This document shows, one piece after another, positions 9,529-17,871 of a DNA stretch of 64,000 nucleotides; within the stretch, counting starts at the first letter, position 1, and the number at the start of each line of letters is the position of its first letter. The stretch covers positions 10,747 through 74,746 of the forward strand of contig WTJI01000020.1 of NCBI GenBank assembly GCA_011524905.1, read 5' to 3'. Below the pieces are notes generated by a model, which was given only the letters and a program-made list of their open reading frames with translations, was not told where the DNA came from and ran no database searches. Source of the DNA: Flavobacteriales bacterium (GTDB taxonomy: Bacteria > Bacteroidota > Bacteroidia > Flavobacteriales > Flavobacteriaceae). The position numbers and the translations under genes were made by a program.

Positions 9529-11946
9529 TCAAAACTGAATTTTATATAAGATATCCAAAAAGAAACCCAGTTGATTGACATCATTTATTTGGTTGTTGGT
9601 CTCGTTAAAACGTCGGATAAATAGGTTCTCACGATTGCTAATATTCAATAAGTCGACAGACCATTCTTGGCTAATTTTTTTCTTCCCTTGACTGCGTAAA
9701 CCCAATTTTAAATCCCAGCGAAAGTAATCACTGTATTGAGAACCAAAAGCATTGGTCTCATCATAGACTTCTGTACCATTGTTAGCAATAGTCGCGGCCA
9801 AATCAATTGGAGTATAATAGCCTCCACCCGCACCCGTAACTTTCGTATTGATAAAAAAAGTATACCGAGAAGCATTACCTTTAAATTGAAAAGGAAATTC
9901 TCTACCTGCCAAAGCATTATACACATAGCCATTGTTAAAAGCCGTATTCCGTTCGACTCCATCACTTGCTATATAAGTAGAATCAAAACTACTGGCCGAA
10001 AAAAGTAAGTAATAGTTTTTGTTAAAGTAACGCTCTAGGGTCATTTCTATTCCATAGTTACTACCACTTCCCGCATTAACCAAATTACCTCTTCGGGTAA
10101 ATCGAAAATTAGCGCCTTCATTAATGGCTGAGTAAGTGCTCGGAAAGGCTTCTACGGCTATATCTTGCAACTCTTGTAAATAAACCTCAGTTTGTAAAGT
10201 CCAGTTAGGATGAAGATTCCATCTGTGCGCGAAAATGTAGTGAAAACTCTTACTATTATCCAAGTCTAAATTGGATGCGTTATAACTATCAGTAACAGGA
10301 TCATAACTGGTGTAAAAAAGAAGGGGAAGCTGTTGCACTTGGGTTTGCTTACCAAAAGAGGCACTCAGTTTGTGGCGCTGATTTGGCGTCCAACTGACAC
10401 CGCCTCGCGGTTCGAATGTTTGGTTTTGGTTGAGTGAAAAATACTGGCTGTGTAATCCTAAATGAAGATCCCATTGTTCCGAAAATCGATACTTCATCTG
10501 TCCATATAGCTGAAGCTGTTGGTAGCTCCCATCAAAGTCAGCAACAGTACGAAAATCAGCTAATCCATCTCCGTCCAAATCTTGAATCTCATCAGGCTGA
10601 AGGTTGTCTCGATTTTGAATCTGACTCAGGGCTGCTGACTGTGTCAACAGCAGCCCCGTTCTGAGGGTCGTTTTGGTGTTGAGCTTACTGTTGAGAACCG
10701 TAGCAAATTGCAAGTTTTGCTTTTCATCCACCAAGTCCAAAGTGCGATACTTAAGTGCCTCAGAGGTTGAACGCAAATAATTATCTTGAACCACTTCATT
10801 CTTACTACTCGTATAGGCTAAAGTTGTTTTTAAGTAGGTACGATCGCTTAAATAATTTTTATAGGTCAAGCCAAGTACGGCCAATTGAGATTTGTTATAC
10901 AAGTCTTCATTAGGGTTGGCAAACAAGTCATCATCATCAGTCTGATCACTCAAAAAATCAATGTTACTGGCTCCTGCCATCCCAAAAAATGCAAGCTGCC
11001 CACCTGCAAGCTTTCCTAAATCCAATTTAAAGGAAAGGTCTTGGTAGTTGGGTATCGCATTGGTGCCTATGGGAATTATGTTAAGACTGGTTAGTGCATA
11101 GCGATAACTGACCAAATAACTTCTATTACTGTCTTTTTGAAGTGGCCCTTCTATTTCCAATTCAACACCACCAGTAGCATGCATCTGGGCCGTGATTTCG
11201 AGTTCATCAAAATTACCGCTACGAAAATAAACATCAAAAACCCCAGAGGTAACATCGCCATATTCTGCAGGAAAAGCGCCTCTTAAAAAGTTGGAAGTCT
11301 TTAATAAATTGATGTTGAGTGCAGACACAGGCCCACCTGTAGTTCCAGCAACAGCAAAGTGATTGGGGTTGGGAATGGGTACTCCTTCTAAGCGCCACAA
11401 TACCCCAGAAGGTGAATTCCCGCGAACCAATATATCATTTCGGGAATCATCTGTATTGAGTACGCCAGCATAACTTCTCGCTAAACGAGCTAAATCGCGT
11501 CTGCCTCCAGAAAAACGCTCAATGGTCTCTACATCTAATTGCTGCGCACTATTTACAGCCATTTTGTCCAACATCCCTGTGGGCGCTTTACTATCGGACA
11601 ATTGAACGACAACCTCATCCAAAGCTGATAGGTCTTCTTGTAAAAAAACTTCTACCACAGCGGCTTTCCCAGCACTGATAATCAACTCAGGCAAGACCTT
11701 TGACTTGTAGCCCAAGTAACGAATTTCAAAAGACTGCCGACCATAAGGAACGTCTTCCAATACAAAACGACCATTTTCATCTGTTGTAGCACCCTTTGTA
11801 GAATAGCTCCCATCTGTATTTAGTAAAATGACAGAAACGTCAGGTAAAGCGCGTTCAGAATCCAAATCCTTTACAATTCCTTTAAACTGTTGCTGAGCAT
11901 GAATGGAAGCCACTCCAATAAAAAGTAGTACAAGAATTTTTTTCAT
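9529..11946 (-). CDS. TonB-dependent receptor with carboxypeptidase-like regulatory (CarboxypepD_reg/DUF4480) N-terminal domain
   Basis: Signal peptide MKKILVLLFIGVASIHAQ starting at 11946 (the ORF track extends to 11994), KGIVKDLDSERALPDVSVIL domain, plug (RDLARLARSYAGVLNTDDSRNDILVRGNSP) and beta-barrel ending in aromatic LYKIQF. Confidence 0.9.
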   Translation of the reverse strand: MKKILVLLFIGVASIHAQQQFKGIVKDLDSERALPDVSVILLNTDGSYSTKGATTDENGRFVLEDVPYGRQSFEIRYLGYKSKVLPELIISAGKAAVVEVFLQEDLSALDEVVVQLSDSKAPTGMLDKMAVNSAQQLDVETIERFSGGRRDLARLARSYAGVLNTDDSRNDILVRGNSPSGVLWRLEGVPIPNPNHFAVAGTTGGPVSALNINLLKTSNFLRGAFPAEYGDVTSGVFDVYFRSGNFDELEITAQMHATGGVELEIEGPLQKDSNRSYLVSYRYALTSLNIIPIGTNAIPNYQDLSFKLDLGKLAGGQLAFFGMAGASNIDFLSDQTDDDDLFANPNEDLYNKSQLAVLGLTYKNYLSDRTYLKTTLAYTSSKNEVVQDNYLRSTSEALKYRTLDLVDEKQNLQFATVLNSKLNTKTTLRTGLLLTQSAALSQIQNRDNLQPDEIQDLDGDGLADFRTVADFDGSYQQLQLYGQMKYRFSEQWDLHLGLHSQYFSLNQNQTFEPRGGVSWTPNQRHKLSASFGKQTQVQQLPLLFYTSYDPVTDSYNASNLDLDNSKSFHYIFAHRWNLHPNWTLQTEVYLQELQDIAVEAFPSTYSAINEGANFRFTRRGNLVNAGSGSNYGIEMTLERYFNKNYYLLFSASSFDSTYIASDGVERNTAFNNGYVYNALAGREFPFQFKGNASRYTFFINTKVTGAGGGYYTPIDLAATIANNGTEVYDETNAFGSQYSDYFRWDLKLGLRSQGKKKISQEWSVDLLNISNRENLFIRRFNETNNQINDVNQLGFFLDILYKIQF

Positions 11947-11986
11947 GAATAGTGAGATTCTGTATAAAAATAAAGTGAGAGTAGAT

Positions 11987-12700
11987 TTATTCAACGACTA
12001 AAGTATCCGTCCCCAGAAATGTATTATCTGCATTGGTGTACCATGAACGTATTTTGGGCAACCTCATTCCGTTGAGGACAACCTCATCTGCAAGCAATAT
12101 GTATTCACCATCATTTTGAGTTTCGTCATGATAAAATTTATAATGTCGCAATTGGTAGGTTGCGGTGTCAAAATAAAAGTACCAGCGATCGGTACCCACG
12201 GCTTCATCATAATCTACGCGAAGACAATAATAAGTATCGTCCATAAACTCTTTCTTTTCGACAATAGGGTAGAGACGTGTTCCAGGATCTTGAAGTTTCA
12301 TGGGTAGGCCATACAAGTAGGTGTAATAATTCCGCATCTTGTTAGTACGTTCACAATTAAGCCTATATTTTTCGGCAATGTCCTCTGAAATATCTGAATC
12401 CCCTTCAAAGAAGTGTTGGCATTTACCTTTGTCCCAAACAGATGTGGTCGTTACACCATCCTGTTGGACATCACTTTTAAAGTAATTTTTGGGAAGACTA
12501 ATTTCCAATTCCGTATGCCGTAATGGTCGCGATGGTGTTTCCATTTCGACAATCAGTTGACCCTCAAAAGTTGCCCATTGGCCATTGGGGTCGTGATAGG
12601 CTATGCTTTTCTTGAGTAAGTCTTCTGCTGAAATACCCTGCCCCATAGTTACATTAGTGGTAAACGTAAGAATGGCGACACTTATCTTTAAAAACTTCAA
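11987..12700 (-). CDS. DUF6503 family secreted protein
   Basis: Signal peptide; LLKKSIAYHDPNGQWATFEG...DTYYCLRVDYDEAVGTDRWYFYFDTATYQLRHYKFYHDE resembles DUF6503. Confidence 0.8.
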   Translation of the reverse strand: MKFLKISVAILTFTTNVTMGQGISAEDLLKKSIAYHDPNGQWATFEGQLIVEMETPSRPLRHTELEISLPKNYFKSDVQQDGVTTTSVWDKGKCQHFFEGDSDISEDIAEKYRLNCERTNKMRNYYTYLYGLPMKLQDPGTRLYPIVEKKEFMDDTYYCLRVDYDEAVGTDRWYFYFDTATYQLRHYKFYHDETQNDGEYILLADEVVLNGMRLPKIRSWYTNADNTFLGTDTLVVE

Positions 12701-13028
12701 AACACTATTACTTTATCTGTTAAAATTAAACAAATACATCTAACCAAAAGCCATAAGTGCAAAACAACCGAACAGTGCAACTTATGAATTGATAAAGGTG
12801 TCTTTCACATTGAACGACTCGTTTTTTGCAAGTGTAAAAGAAATGTCGTAACTTACTGGAAATCACTAAAAATGATTTTGCTTGGGCTGACGTTTTTCCC
12901 TGCCTTTGTTGCAATTATGTCTTGTTTTGACAATAACATTAGTAAATTACTTCCCGCACTAAGGTTCAGTTTTTTTGTCAAGTGAAAACAGATAGACCAA
13001 GCAAAACCCTTTTTATTTATTAATAGCT

Positions 13029-13136
13029 ATGAAAAAAGAAACAAAACCACAACCCATCAACCCAGAGTGCTGCTGTGGCGAGTCACTCAACCCAGATGGT
13101 AGTTGCGATCACTTTGGAAATTACCACTGCCATTAG
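13029..13136 (+). CDS. Putative 35-aa Cys/His-rich microprotein (not in ORF track)
   Basis: Reads MKKETKPQPINPECCCGESLNPDGSCDHFGNYHCH*; locally GC-richer than the surrounding intergenic DNA. Confidence 0.45.
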   Translation: MKKETKPQPINPECCCGESLNPDGSCDHFGNYHCH

Positions 13137-13226
13137 TGCATAAATAAGTATCAATCTGTCTTTGCAGACTGTTTTGGATTTGTTGGGAATAGTTTATTTT
13201 GGTAACCTATTTTGTAACTTTCAGTA

Positions 13227-13433
13227 ATGAAAAATGCGTTTACCAAACATCCCAATTCCGTAGGAGAAAGCTATCTCCAACACCTGTGTTTTGCTTTTCT
13301 CACTGGATTCAAACTTATCGGCTGGGGTTGTATTGCAATCATCCATGGTATCTTTCCGTTTACTTTTACTACCTATGTTTCTGAGCGTATCAAAAAACTT
13401 TACCAAAAAATCACCCAAAGACAAGCAAGCTAA
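13227..13433 (+). CDS. DUF6356 family protein (small, one or two TM)
   Basis: Starts FTKHPNSVGESYLQHLCFAFLTGFKL, characteristic of DUF6356. Confidence 0.8.
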   Translation: MKNAFTKHPNSVGESYLQHLCFAFLTGFKLIGWGCIAIIHGIFPFTFTTYVSERIKKLYQKITQRQAS

Positions 13434-13443
13434 ATTACCCTTT

Positions 13444-13626
13444 ATGTACCGAAAAATTTGGATCAAACGAATGGAAAGATTGATGCTGATGTTTGCGGCT
13501 TTAGGATTTTCTACCCAGCAATTTTTACCTGAAACTGTTGGCCTTATTTTTTATGGTTTGGGATTTCTGTGCTTTGTTTTATGGCTGTTTTTTCTCCTTA
13601 AAAAACCGCCTCCCCAAAAATATTAA
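13444..13626 (+). CDS. Small membrane protein (60 aa)
   Basis: MYRKIWIKRMERLMLMFAALGFSTQQFLPETVGLIFYGLGFLCFVLWLFFLLKKPPPQKY; ATG 10 bp after the DUF6356 stop, two hydrophobic segments. Confidence 0.6.
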   Translation: MYRKIWIKRMERLMLMFAALGFSTQQFLPETVGLIFYGLGFLCFVLWLFFLLKKPPPQKY

Positions 13627-13627
13627 A

Positions 13628-14005
13628 ATGACCTTGCTATCAGCATCTTTGGGCTTATGGTTAACTGCCCTATGCCTCCTAGGCGGTTTCGTAATCTTGG
13701 TCCCTTATGCCCGATGGAAAGTCAATCAAATAAAGAAAAGAGACCAGCAATACGCACAGACTCGAGGATGGAGCTATGAAGAACTCCAAGAAGTCCGTAA
13801 ACGCAAACGAAACCGCAAAATTCCTGCTTCCCATCGCAAACAAGTTCTCCGTAGAGATCTATACCAATGTCAACATTGTGGTAGCTCATCCGGCTTAAGT
13901 GTTGATCATATTTTCCCCTTTTCAAGAGGTGGTGGCCACGAAATTGAAAACCTACAAGTTTTGTGCAAAAGTTGTAATCAAAAAAAATCAGATGCACTCC
14001 CCTAA
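13628..14005 (+). CDS. HNH endonuclease with N-terminal transmembrane helix
   Basis: ATG at 13628, 1 bp after the preceding stop; TM LGLWLTALCLLGGFVILVPYA; HNH motif YQCQHCGSSSGLSVDHIFPFSRGGGHEIENLQVLCKSCNQKKSD. Confidence 0.88.
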   Translation: MTLLSASLGLWLTALCLLGGFVILVPYARWKVNQIKKRDQQYAQTRGWSYEELQEVRKRKRNRKIPASHRKQVLRRDLYQCQHCGSSSGLSVDHIFPFSRGGGHEIENLQVLCKSCNQKKSDALP

Positions 14006-14043
14006 ATTATCGTAAAATTCAAACGCTTTCATTTCTCAATCAG

Positions 14044-14051
14044 TAAATTTG
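14044..14051 (+). promoter_or_regulatory. Predicted Bacteroidota -7 promoter box (TAAATTTG) for GH16 gene
   Basis: Exact match to TAnnTTTG 23 nt before the ATG; no clear -33 TTG. Confidence 0.5.
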
Positions 14052-14074
14052 AAACATTAATTCAATCGTAAATC

Positions 14075-14866
14075 ATGTCCTTGTACCACACAATTTTTCT
14101 TGTTACGCTTTATTTTTCTTTCCCCACAAATGGAGCATACCAACTCATTTGGAGTGATGAATTTAATCAAAATTCACGTCAAATTGATGCAACAAAGTGG
14201 TTTCTAGAAACCCAAGCCCCAAACAATGGACGTTGGTACAACAACGAAAAACAACATTATACAGACCGACTTGATAATGTTTATGTGAGTGATGGCACTT
14301 TGAAAATTGTTGCAAAAAAAGAGAACTACACGCATTCAGGTACCCAGCTAGCCTACACATCTGCACGACTCAATTCCAAAGTTTCTTTTACCTATGGAAA
14401 AGTTGTTGTACGCGCCAAACTCCCCAAAGCACAAGGAACCTGGCCTGCCATTTGGATGCTCGGCAGTAACCTTGAAACCGTTGGATGGCCCGCCTGTGGT
14501 GAAATCGATATCATGGAGCAACTCTTCGAAAATCAACAAATGGTACAGTGTGCTGTACACACACCAGCCACCCACGGGGACAATACCATAGTCAAACAAA
14601 TTAATGTGTCCGACGTCACCCAAAATTTCCACGAATATGGGATGGTATGGACAGCAGAAAAAATTGAATTTTTTGTCGACGGACAACACTACTTTACCTA
14701 TGAACCAAAAAATAAAACCCCACAAAACTGGCCTTACTTCAACGACCAATACATTCTCCTAAATATTGCCATGGGAGGGAATTTGGGCGGTAAAATAGCG
14801 GCTGATTTTACACAAGACCAAATGGAAGTAGACTATGTCCGGGTTTATCAACAAATAGCGGAGTAG
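14075..14866 (+). CDS. Secreted glycoside hydrolase family 16 (laminarinase / beta-glucanase-like)
   Basis: LIWSDEFNQN start, catalytic EIDIMEQ, WPAIWMLG, C-terminal MEVDYVRVYQ. Confidence 0.92.
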   Translation: MSLYHTIFLVTLYFSFPTNGAYQLIWSDEFNQNSRQIDATKWFLETQAPNNGRWYNNEKQHYTDRLDNVYVSDGTLKIVAKKENYTHSGTQLAYTSARLNSKVSFTYGKVVVRAKLPKAQGTWPAIWMLGSNLETVGWPACGEIDIMEQLFENQQMVQCAVHTPATHGDNTIVKQINVSDVTQNFHEYGMVWTAEKIEFFVDGQHYFTYEPKNKTPQNWPYFNDQYILLNIAMGGNLGGKIAADFTQDQMEVDYVRVYQQIAE

Positions 14867-14962
14867 AAAATCCACTATCCCTTCAATACATTTCTTTACA
14901 TTGATTTAAAACAAAATATCTAAAAAAAAGTCCTTCTTACATGAAGCGCTGATTTTACTTCT

Positions 14963-15958
14963 TTATGGGAACACCACCAAAAAAGAATAGGGGATGCCTG
15001 TTTTTACATCTCCCATTTGTGCTGGAATCATTTTTGGTAGTTTCTTAACCACCCTTAATGCCTCTTGAGCAAATAGCTCATTTCCTTCTTCTGTGCGTGC
15101 CCTGTAGTCAGAAAGGTTTCCAAAGGCATCTATAAATATCTGTACATACACTCTTATACCCTGTCGTTTCTCAATTTTTGTGTCTGGATACTGAAGCTGA
15201 GATTGGACAAATTGCTGCACATGCTTTTTAAAACACGATTTCTTTTCTTTAGCCACTTCGCAGCCAGGAAAAAGGGGCGCATTGATGTAAGGGCTGTCTA
15301 GATAAATTTCAGACTTAGCATCCTTATCTAGACCTACTGTTCTTCGCATGCTTTCTTTTCTTTTTTTGGCATTTTTAGTAGTAATCACAATGACCCCTGC
15401 ATTACCCTGTAAGCCATATCGTACTGTTTCGGCTAATGAAGAAAGTACCTCAACGTCTACGATGTCATCAAAAGGAATCGGTGGATAGAAACTCCATAAG
15501 GGGATTCCTCTTTGTTGGGCATCTTTTACTGCTTGGTCTGGGATCTCAAATAACTGTCCGTCAACCACAAACAAAGGGATGGTGCGATTGTTATTTATCG
15601 AGTTCACAGCCCGAAGTTGAACCAAGCCTGTGGCAGGACTTAATTGTTGTACCCCCGGGAGCCGATGCTGAATTGCATCTATCAAATTTATTGCCTTTGT
15701 ATCAATGCCATAAGCATTTAATCCCATTTTTTGCCAACGAATACTCTGCTGTAAAGAGTCTATCTGAAAGTCTTGCAACTCAGTTGCGTTAAAAATTGTT
15801 TGAACGCCTTTATTTTCAATAGATAAAGATATTATTGAGTCTTCTGTTACAATGACTTCTTTGAGCGAAATCCCAGTTAAGCTATCCTTTTTTTCTTGGG
15901 CCCAATTGAAATGAACCCAACAAATAAAGAACGCTAACAAAAACAGCTCTCCTCTCAT
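14963..15958 (-). CDS. Secreted protein combining a SusC-like plug domain with a TonB C-terminal domain, no barrel
   Basis: Signal peptide; plug text (IPLFVVDGQLFEIPD...IVDVEVLSSLAETVRYGLQGNAGVIVITTK); TonB_C-like tail (GIRVYVQIFIDAFGNLSDYRARTEEGNELFAQEALRVVKKLPKMIPAQMGDVKTGIPYSFLVVF). Confidence 0.78.
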   Translation of the reverse strand: MRGELFLLAFFICWVHFNWAQEKKDSLTGISLKEVIVTEDSIISLSIENKGVQTIFNATELQDFQIDSLQQSIRWQKMGLNAYGIDTKAINLIDAIQHRLPGVQQLSPATGLVQLRAVNSINNNRTIPLFVVDGQLFEIPDQAVKDAQQRGIPLWSFYPPIPFDDIVDVEVLSSLAETVRYGLQGNAGVIVITTKNAKKRKESMRRTVGLDKDAKSEIYLDSPYINAPLFPGCEVAKEKKSCFKKHVQQFVQSQLQYPDTKIEKRQGIRVYVQIFIDAFGNLSDYRARTEEGNELFAQEALRVVKKLPKMIPAQMGDVKTGIPYSFLVVFP

Positions 15959-15988
15959 TTTTCACAAGATTTTTTATAGGGAATGTAT

Positions 15989-16017
15989 AAAAAAAAGCCC
16001 CCTTTTCAAAGGAGGCT
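15989..16017 (-). terminator. Rho-independent terminator downstream of 16029..16748
   Basis: Minus strand AGCCTCCTTTGAAAAGGGGGCTTTTTTTT hairpin with U-tract. Confidence 0.75.
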
Positions 16018-16028
16018 AAAAATGAAGT

Positions 16029-16748
16029 TTAGTTGATGGCTTTGACCTGTTCCCATATAACACGTAGTCGGAAGCCATCAGGATCATATTCACTCATTTT
16101 CGACCCTTTTGGAGGATTCCAATCAGTTCTTGAACCGTCCAATGCGTGCATGGCATCTTTCAAAGTGGCATAGCCGTCCCAGGTCATAATGGTGCTCTCA
16201 TCTTGTCCGCTTGGATAAAGTTTATAACCCATACCCCAGTCCGTCATGCCTGTGGAACCAGCTCGAATGGCTTTTTGGTGGTATGGCTTCCACATTTTTT
16301 TATTTTCTTGAATAAAACCGCTGAGATTTTTAGGTCTGGCATAATTAAACACCCAGTACTTACCGCCTTCACCGTCAATGTTGTCTAGAATTTTGTAATT
16401 GTGAATTTCATAAGTGGTATAAGGTGAGGCTGCATCAGCAGGATCCATTCCGTCTAGTGCAGTCGCATCCCATTGTGGGTTGGCCATTGCTTCTATTGAA
16501 GGAAATCCGTTGACAAAAGCATAGTTCACTTCGTTGGTGCCTGCTGTACCAACTTTCTTCATTAAAGCCCAAAGCGTTTGTTGCCCCTTTTCAATATTAC
16601 TTTGTGCTACCTTGGCCCAATATTGCGTTTCCTTACGTTCGAATTCCGCAATGTCTTCCTGAGCAACTGACACGTACATTATGTAATAATACTGAGCTTG
16701 GAGACTACAACTAACAAATAAAATAAAAAGAAAAAACAGTTTTTTCAT
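16029..16748 (-). CDS. Secreted hypothetical protein, possible tandem dimeric alpha/beta-barrel
   Basis: Signal peptide MKKLFFLFILFVSCSLQAQ; architecture resembles 21767..22516. Confidence 0.72.
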   Translation of the reverse strand: MKKLFFLFILFVSCSLQAQYYYIMYVSVAQEDIAEFERKETQYWAKVAQSNIEKGQQTLWALMKKVGTAGTNEVNYAFVNGFPSIEAMANPQWDATALDGMDPADAASPYTTYEIHNYKILDNIDGEGGKYWVFNYARPKNLSGFIQENKKMWKPYHQKAIRAGSTGMTDWGMGYKLYPSGQDESTIMTWDGYATLKDAMHALDGSRTDWNPPKGSKMSEYDPDGFRLRVIWEQVKAIN

Positions 16749-16807
16749 GTTGAATTAATTTATGGTTTTGTACAATTTACAACTTTTTTAAATATTTTTA
16801 TTTTATT

Positions 16808-17239
16808 ATGTCAAACCTATTCTCGCTTACAAAAAACCACCTGTTTTTTTTGTTTTTGTTGGGTTCAATCGCTGCGCTAAGGTCACAAAACCCACCCTAC
16901 ATCAACGCTTTGGAACAAGCACAAGGCCAATTGCCAGGTGTAAACATTACCCCAAACAGAAGTCAACTAGATGCACCGCCCAAGGTCATTATTCGGGGGT
17001 ATTCAACTTGGAATAATAACGGACCACTTTATGTCATTGACGGCGTACAAACAGAAGATAGTGGTCTCTTTAACAGTCTTAACCCCTATGATATAAAATC
17101 AATTACTGTACTCAAAGATGCCAGTGCATCAATCTATGGCGCAAGGGGAGCCAATGGTGTAATATTGGTAAAAACCAAAGAAGCAGCTTACACCAAAAAA
17201 AGAAATAAAAAAAGGAAAAAGTTGAAGAAAAATAACTGA
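16808..17239 (+). CDS. Stand-alone TonB-dependent receptor plug domain protein
   Basis: GQLPGVNITPNRS...KVIIRGYSTWNNNGPLYVIDGVQTED...INPYDIKSITVLKDASASIYGARGANGVILVKTK-type SusC plug; ends in a Lys/Arg-rich tail and stop, no barrel. Confidence 0.82.
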   Translation: MSNLFSLTKNHLFFLFLLGSIAALRSQNPPYINALEQAQGQLPGVNITPNRSQLDAPPKVIIRGYSTWNNNGPLYVIDGVQTEDSGLFNSLNPYDIKSITVLKDASASIYGARGANGVILVKTKEAAYTKKRNKKRKKLKKNN

Positions 17240-17250
17240 GCTATTAAAAA

Positions 17251-17365
17251 GAACCCTTGCTTACTAGCACCTTCAGAAAGTAACCAAATCAAAATGAAAA
17301 AAAGTCTAAACTCGAACAATCAATCTAAAAAAGAACGTGCTAGCATTAGACAAGGGTTTCTTTTT
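17251..17365 (+). other. Imperfect inverted repeat with long loop ending in T-tract (possible terminator or structured RNA)
   Basis: GAACCCTTGCTTACTAGCACCTTC (17251-17274) versus GAACGTGCTAGCATTAGACAAGGGTTTC (17333-17360) followed by TTTTTC. Confidence 0.4.
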
Positions 17366-17443
17366 CATAGCATTACAAATTTCTTTTTTTTATTGCTAAA
17401 AAACTGATAAAGAGACGTTAAAAAGCGTTAAAATTTTTGAACT

Positions 17444-17821
17444 TTAAGACATAAGGGTTTCGTCTCTTTCAATCATAAGAATGGCCGACTGAGGTACAAT
17501 CATATATTTATCCCCTTTATAATCCACCTCATAAGAGCCATTTTGAAGAAAAACAGCTAGATCACCCTCTTTGACCTGGAGCGGCATGTAATTTAATTTC
17601 TCAGCTGAAAGTTTCCAAGTTTCGTTAGTATCAACAGAGGTCGGCAGTGGATAACCCGGTCCAGACTTGACGACATATCCATATTGGATTTTTTCCTTTT
17701 CACGAACCCCTGGTGGAAGATACAAACCGCTTGCAGTTCGCTCTGACTCTTTTCGAGGCTTAACCAGTACACGATCTCCAATGACATGTATCTGAGATAA
17801 ATCATTACTTTGGTTGCTCAT
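17444..17821 (-). CDS. GroES-like (cpn10 fold) co-chaperone-family protein
   Basis: IHVIGDRVLVKPRKESERTASGLYLPPGVREKEKIQYGYVVKSGPGY...DLAVFLQNGSYEVDYKGDKYMIVPQSAILMIE; start taken at the internal Met (17821) after trehalase ends. Confidence 0.85.
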   Translation of the reverse strand: MSNQSNDLSQIHVIGDRVLVKPRKESERTASGLYLPPGVREKEKIQYGYVVKSGPGYPLPTSVDTNETWKLSAEKLNYMPLQVKEGDLAVFLQNGSYEVDYKGDKYMIVPQSAILMIERDETLMS

Positions 17822-17871
17822 TTTAGCTATTTTTCCGGCAAAGATATCAACAGTGTATTTCAAAAAAAAAC

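Noticed and set aside
12726-12985. 62-aa minus ORF (12726..12914) and 37-aa hydrophobic plus ORF at 12872..12985
   Set aside because: No recognisable motif or operon context; could be chance in an intergenic region, so not reported as genes.
14348-14749. 133-aa minus ORF within GH16
   Set aside because: Antisense shadow; GH16 frame carries the catalytic motif.
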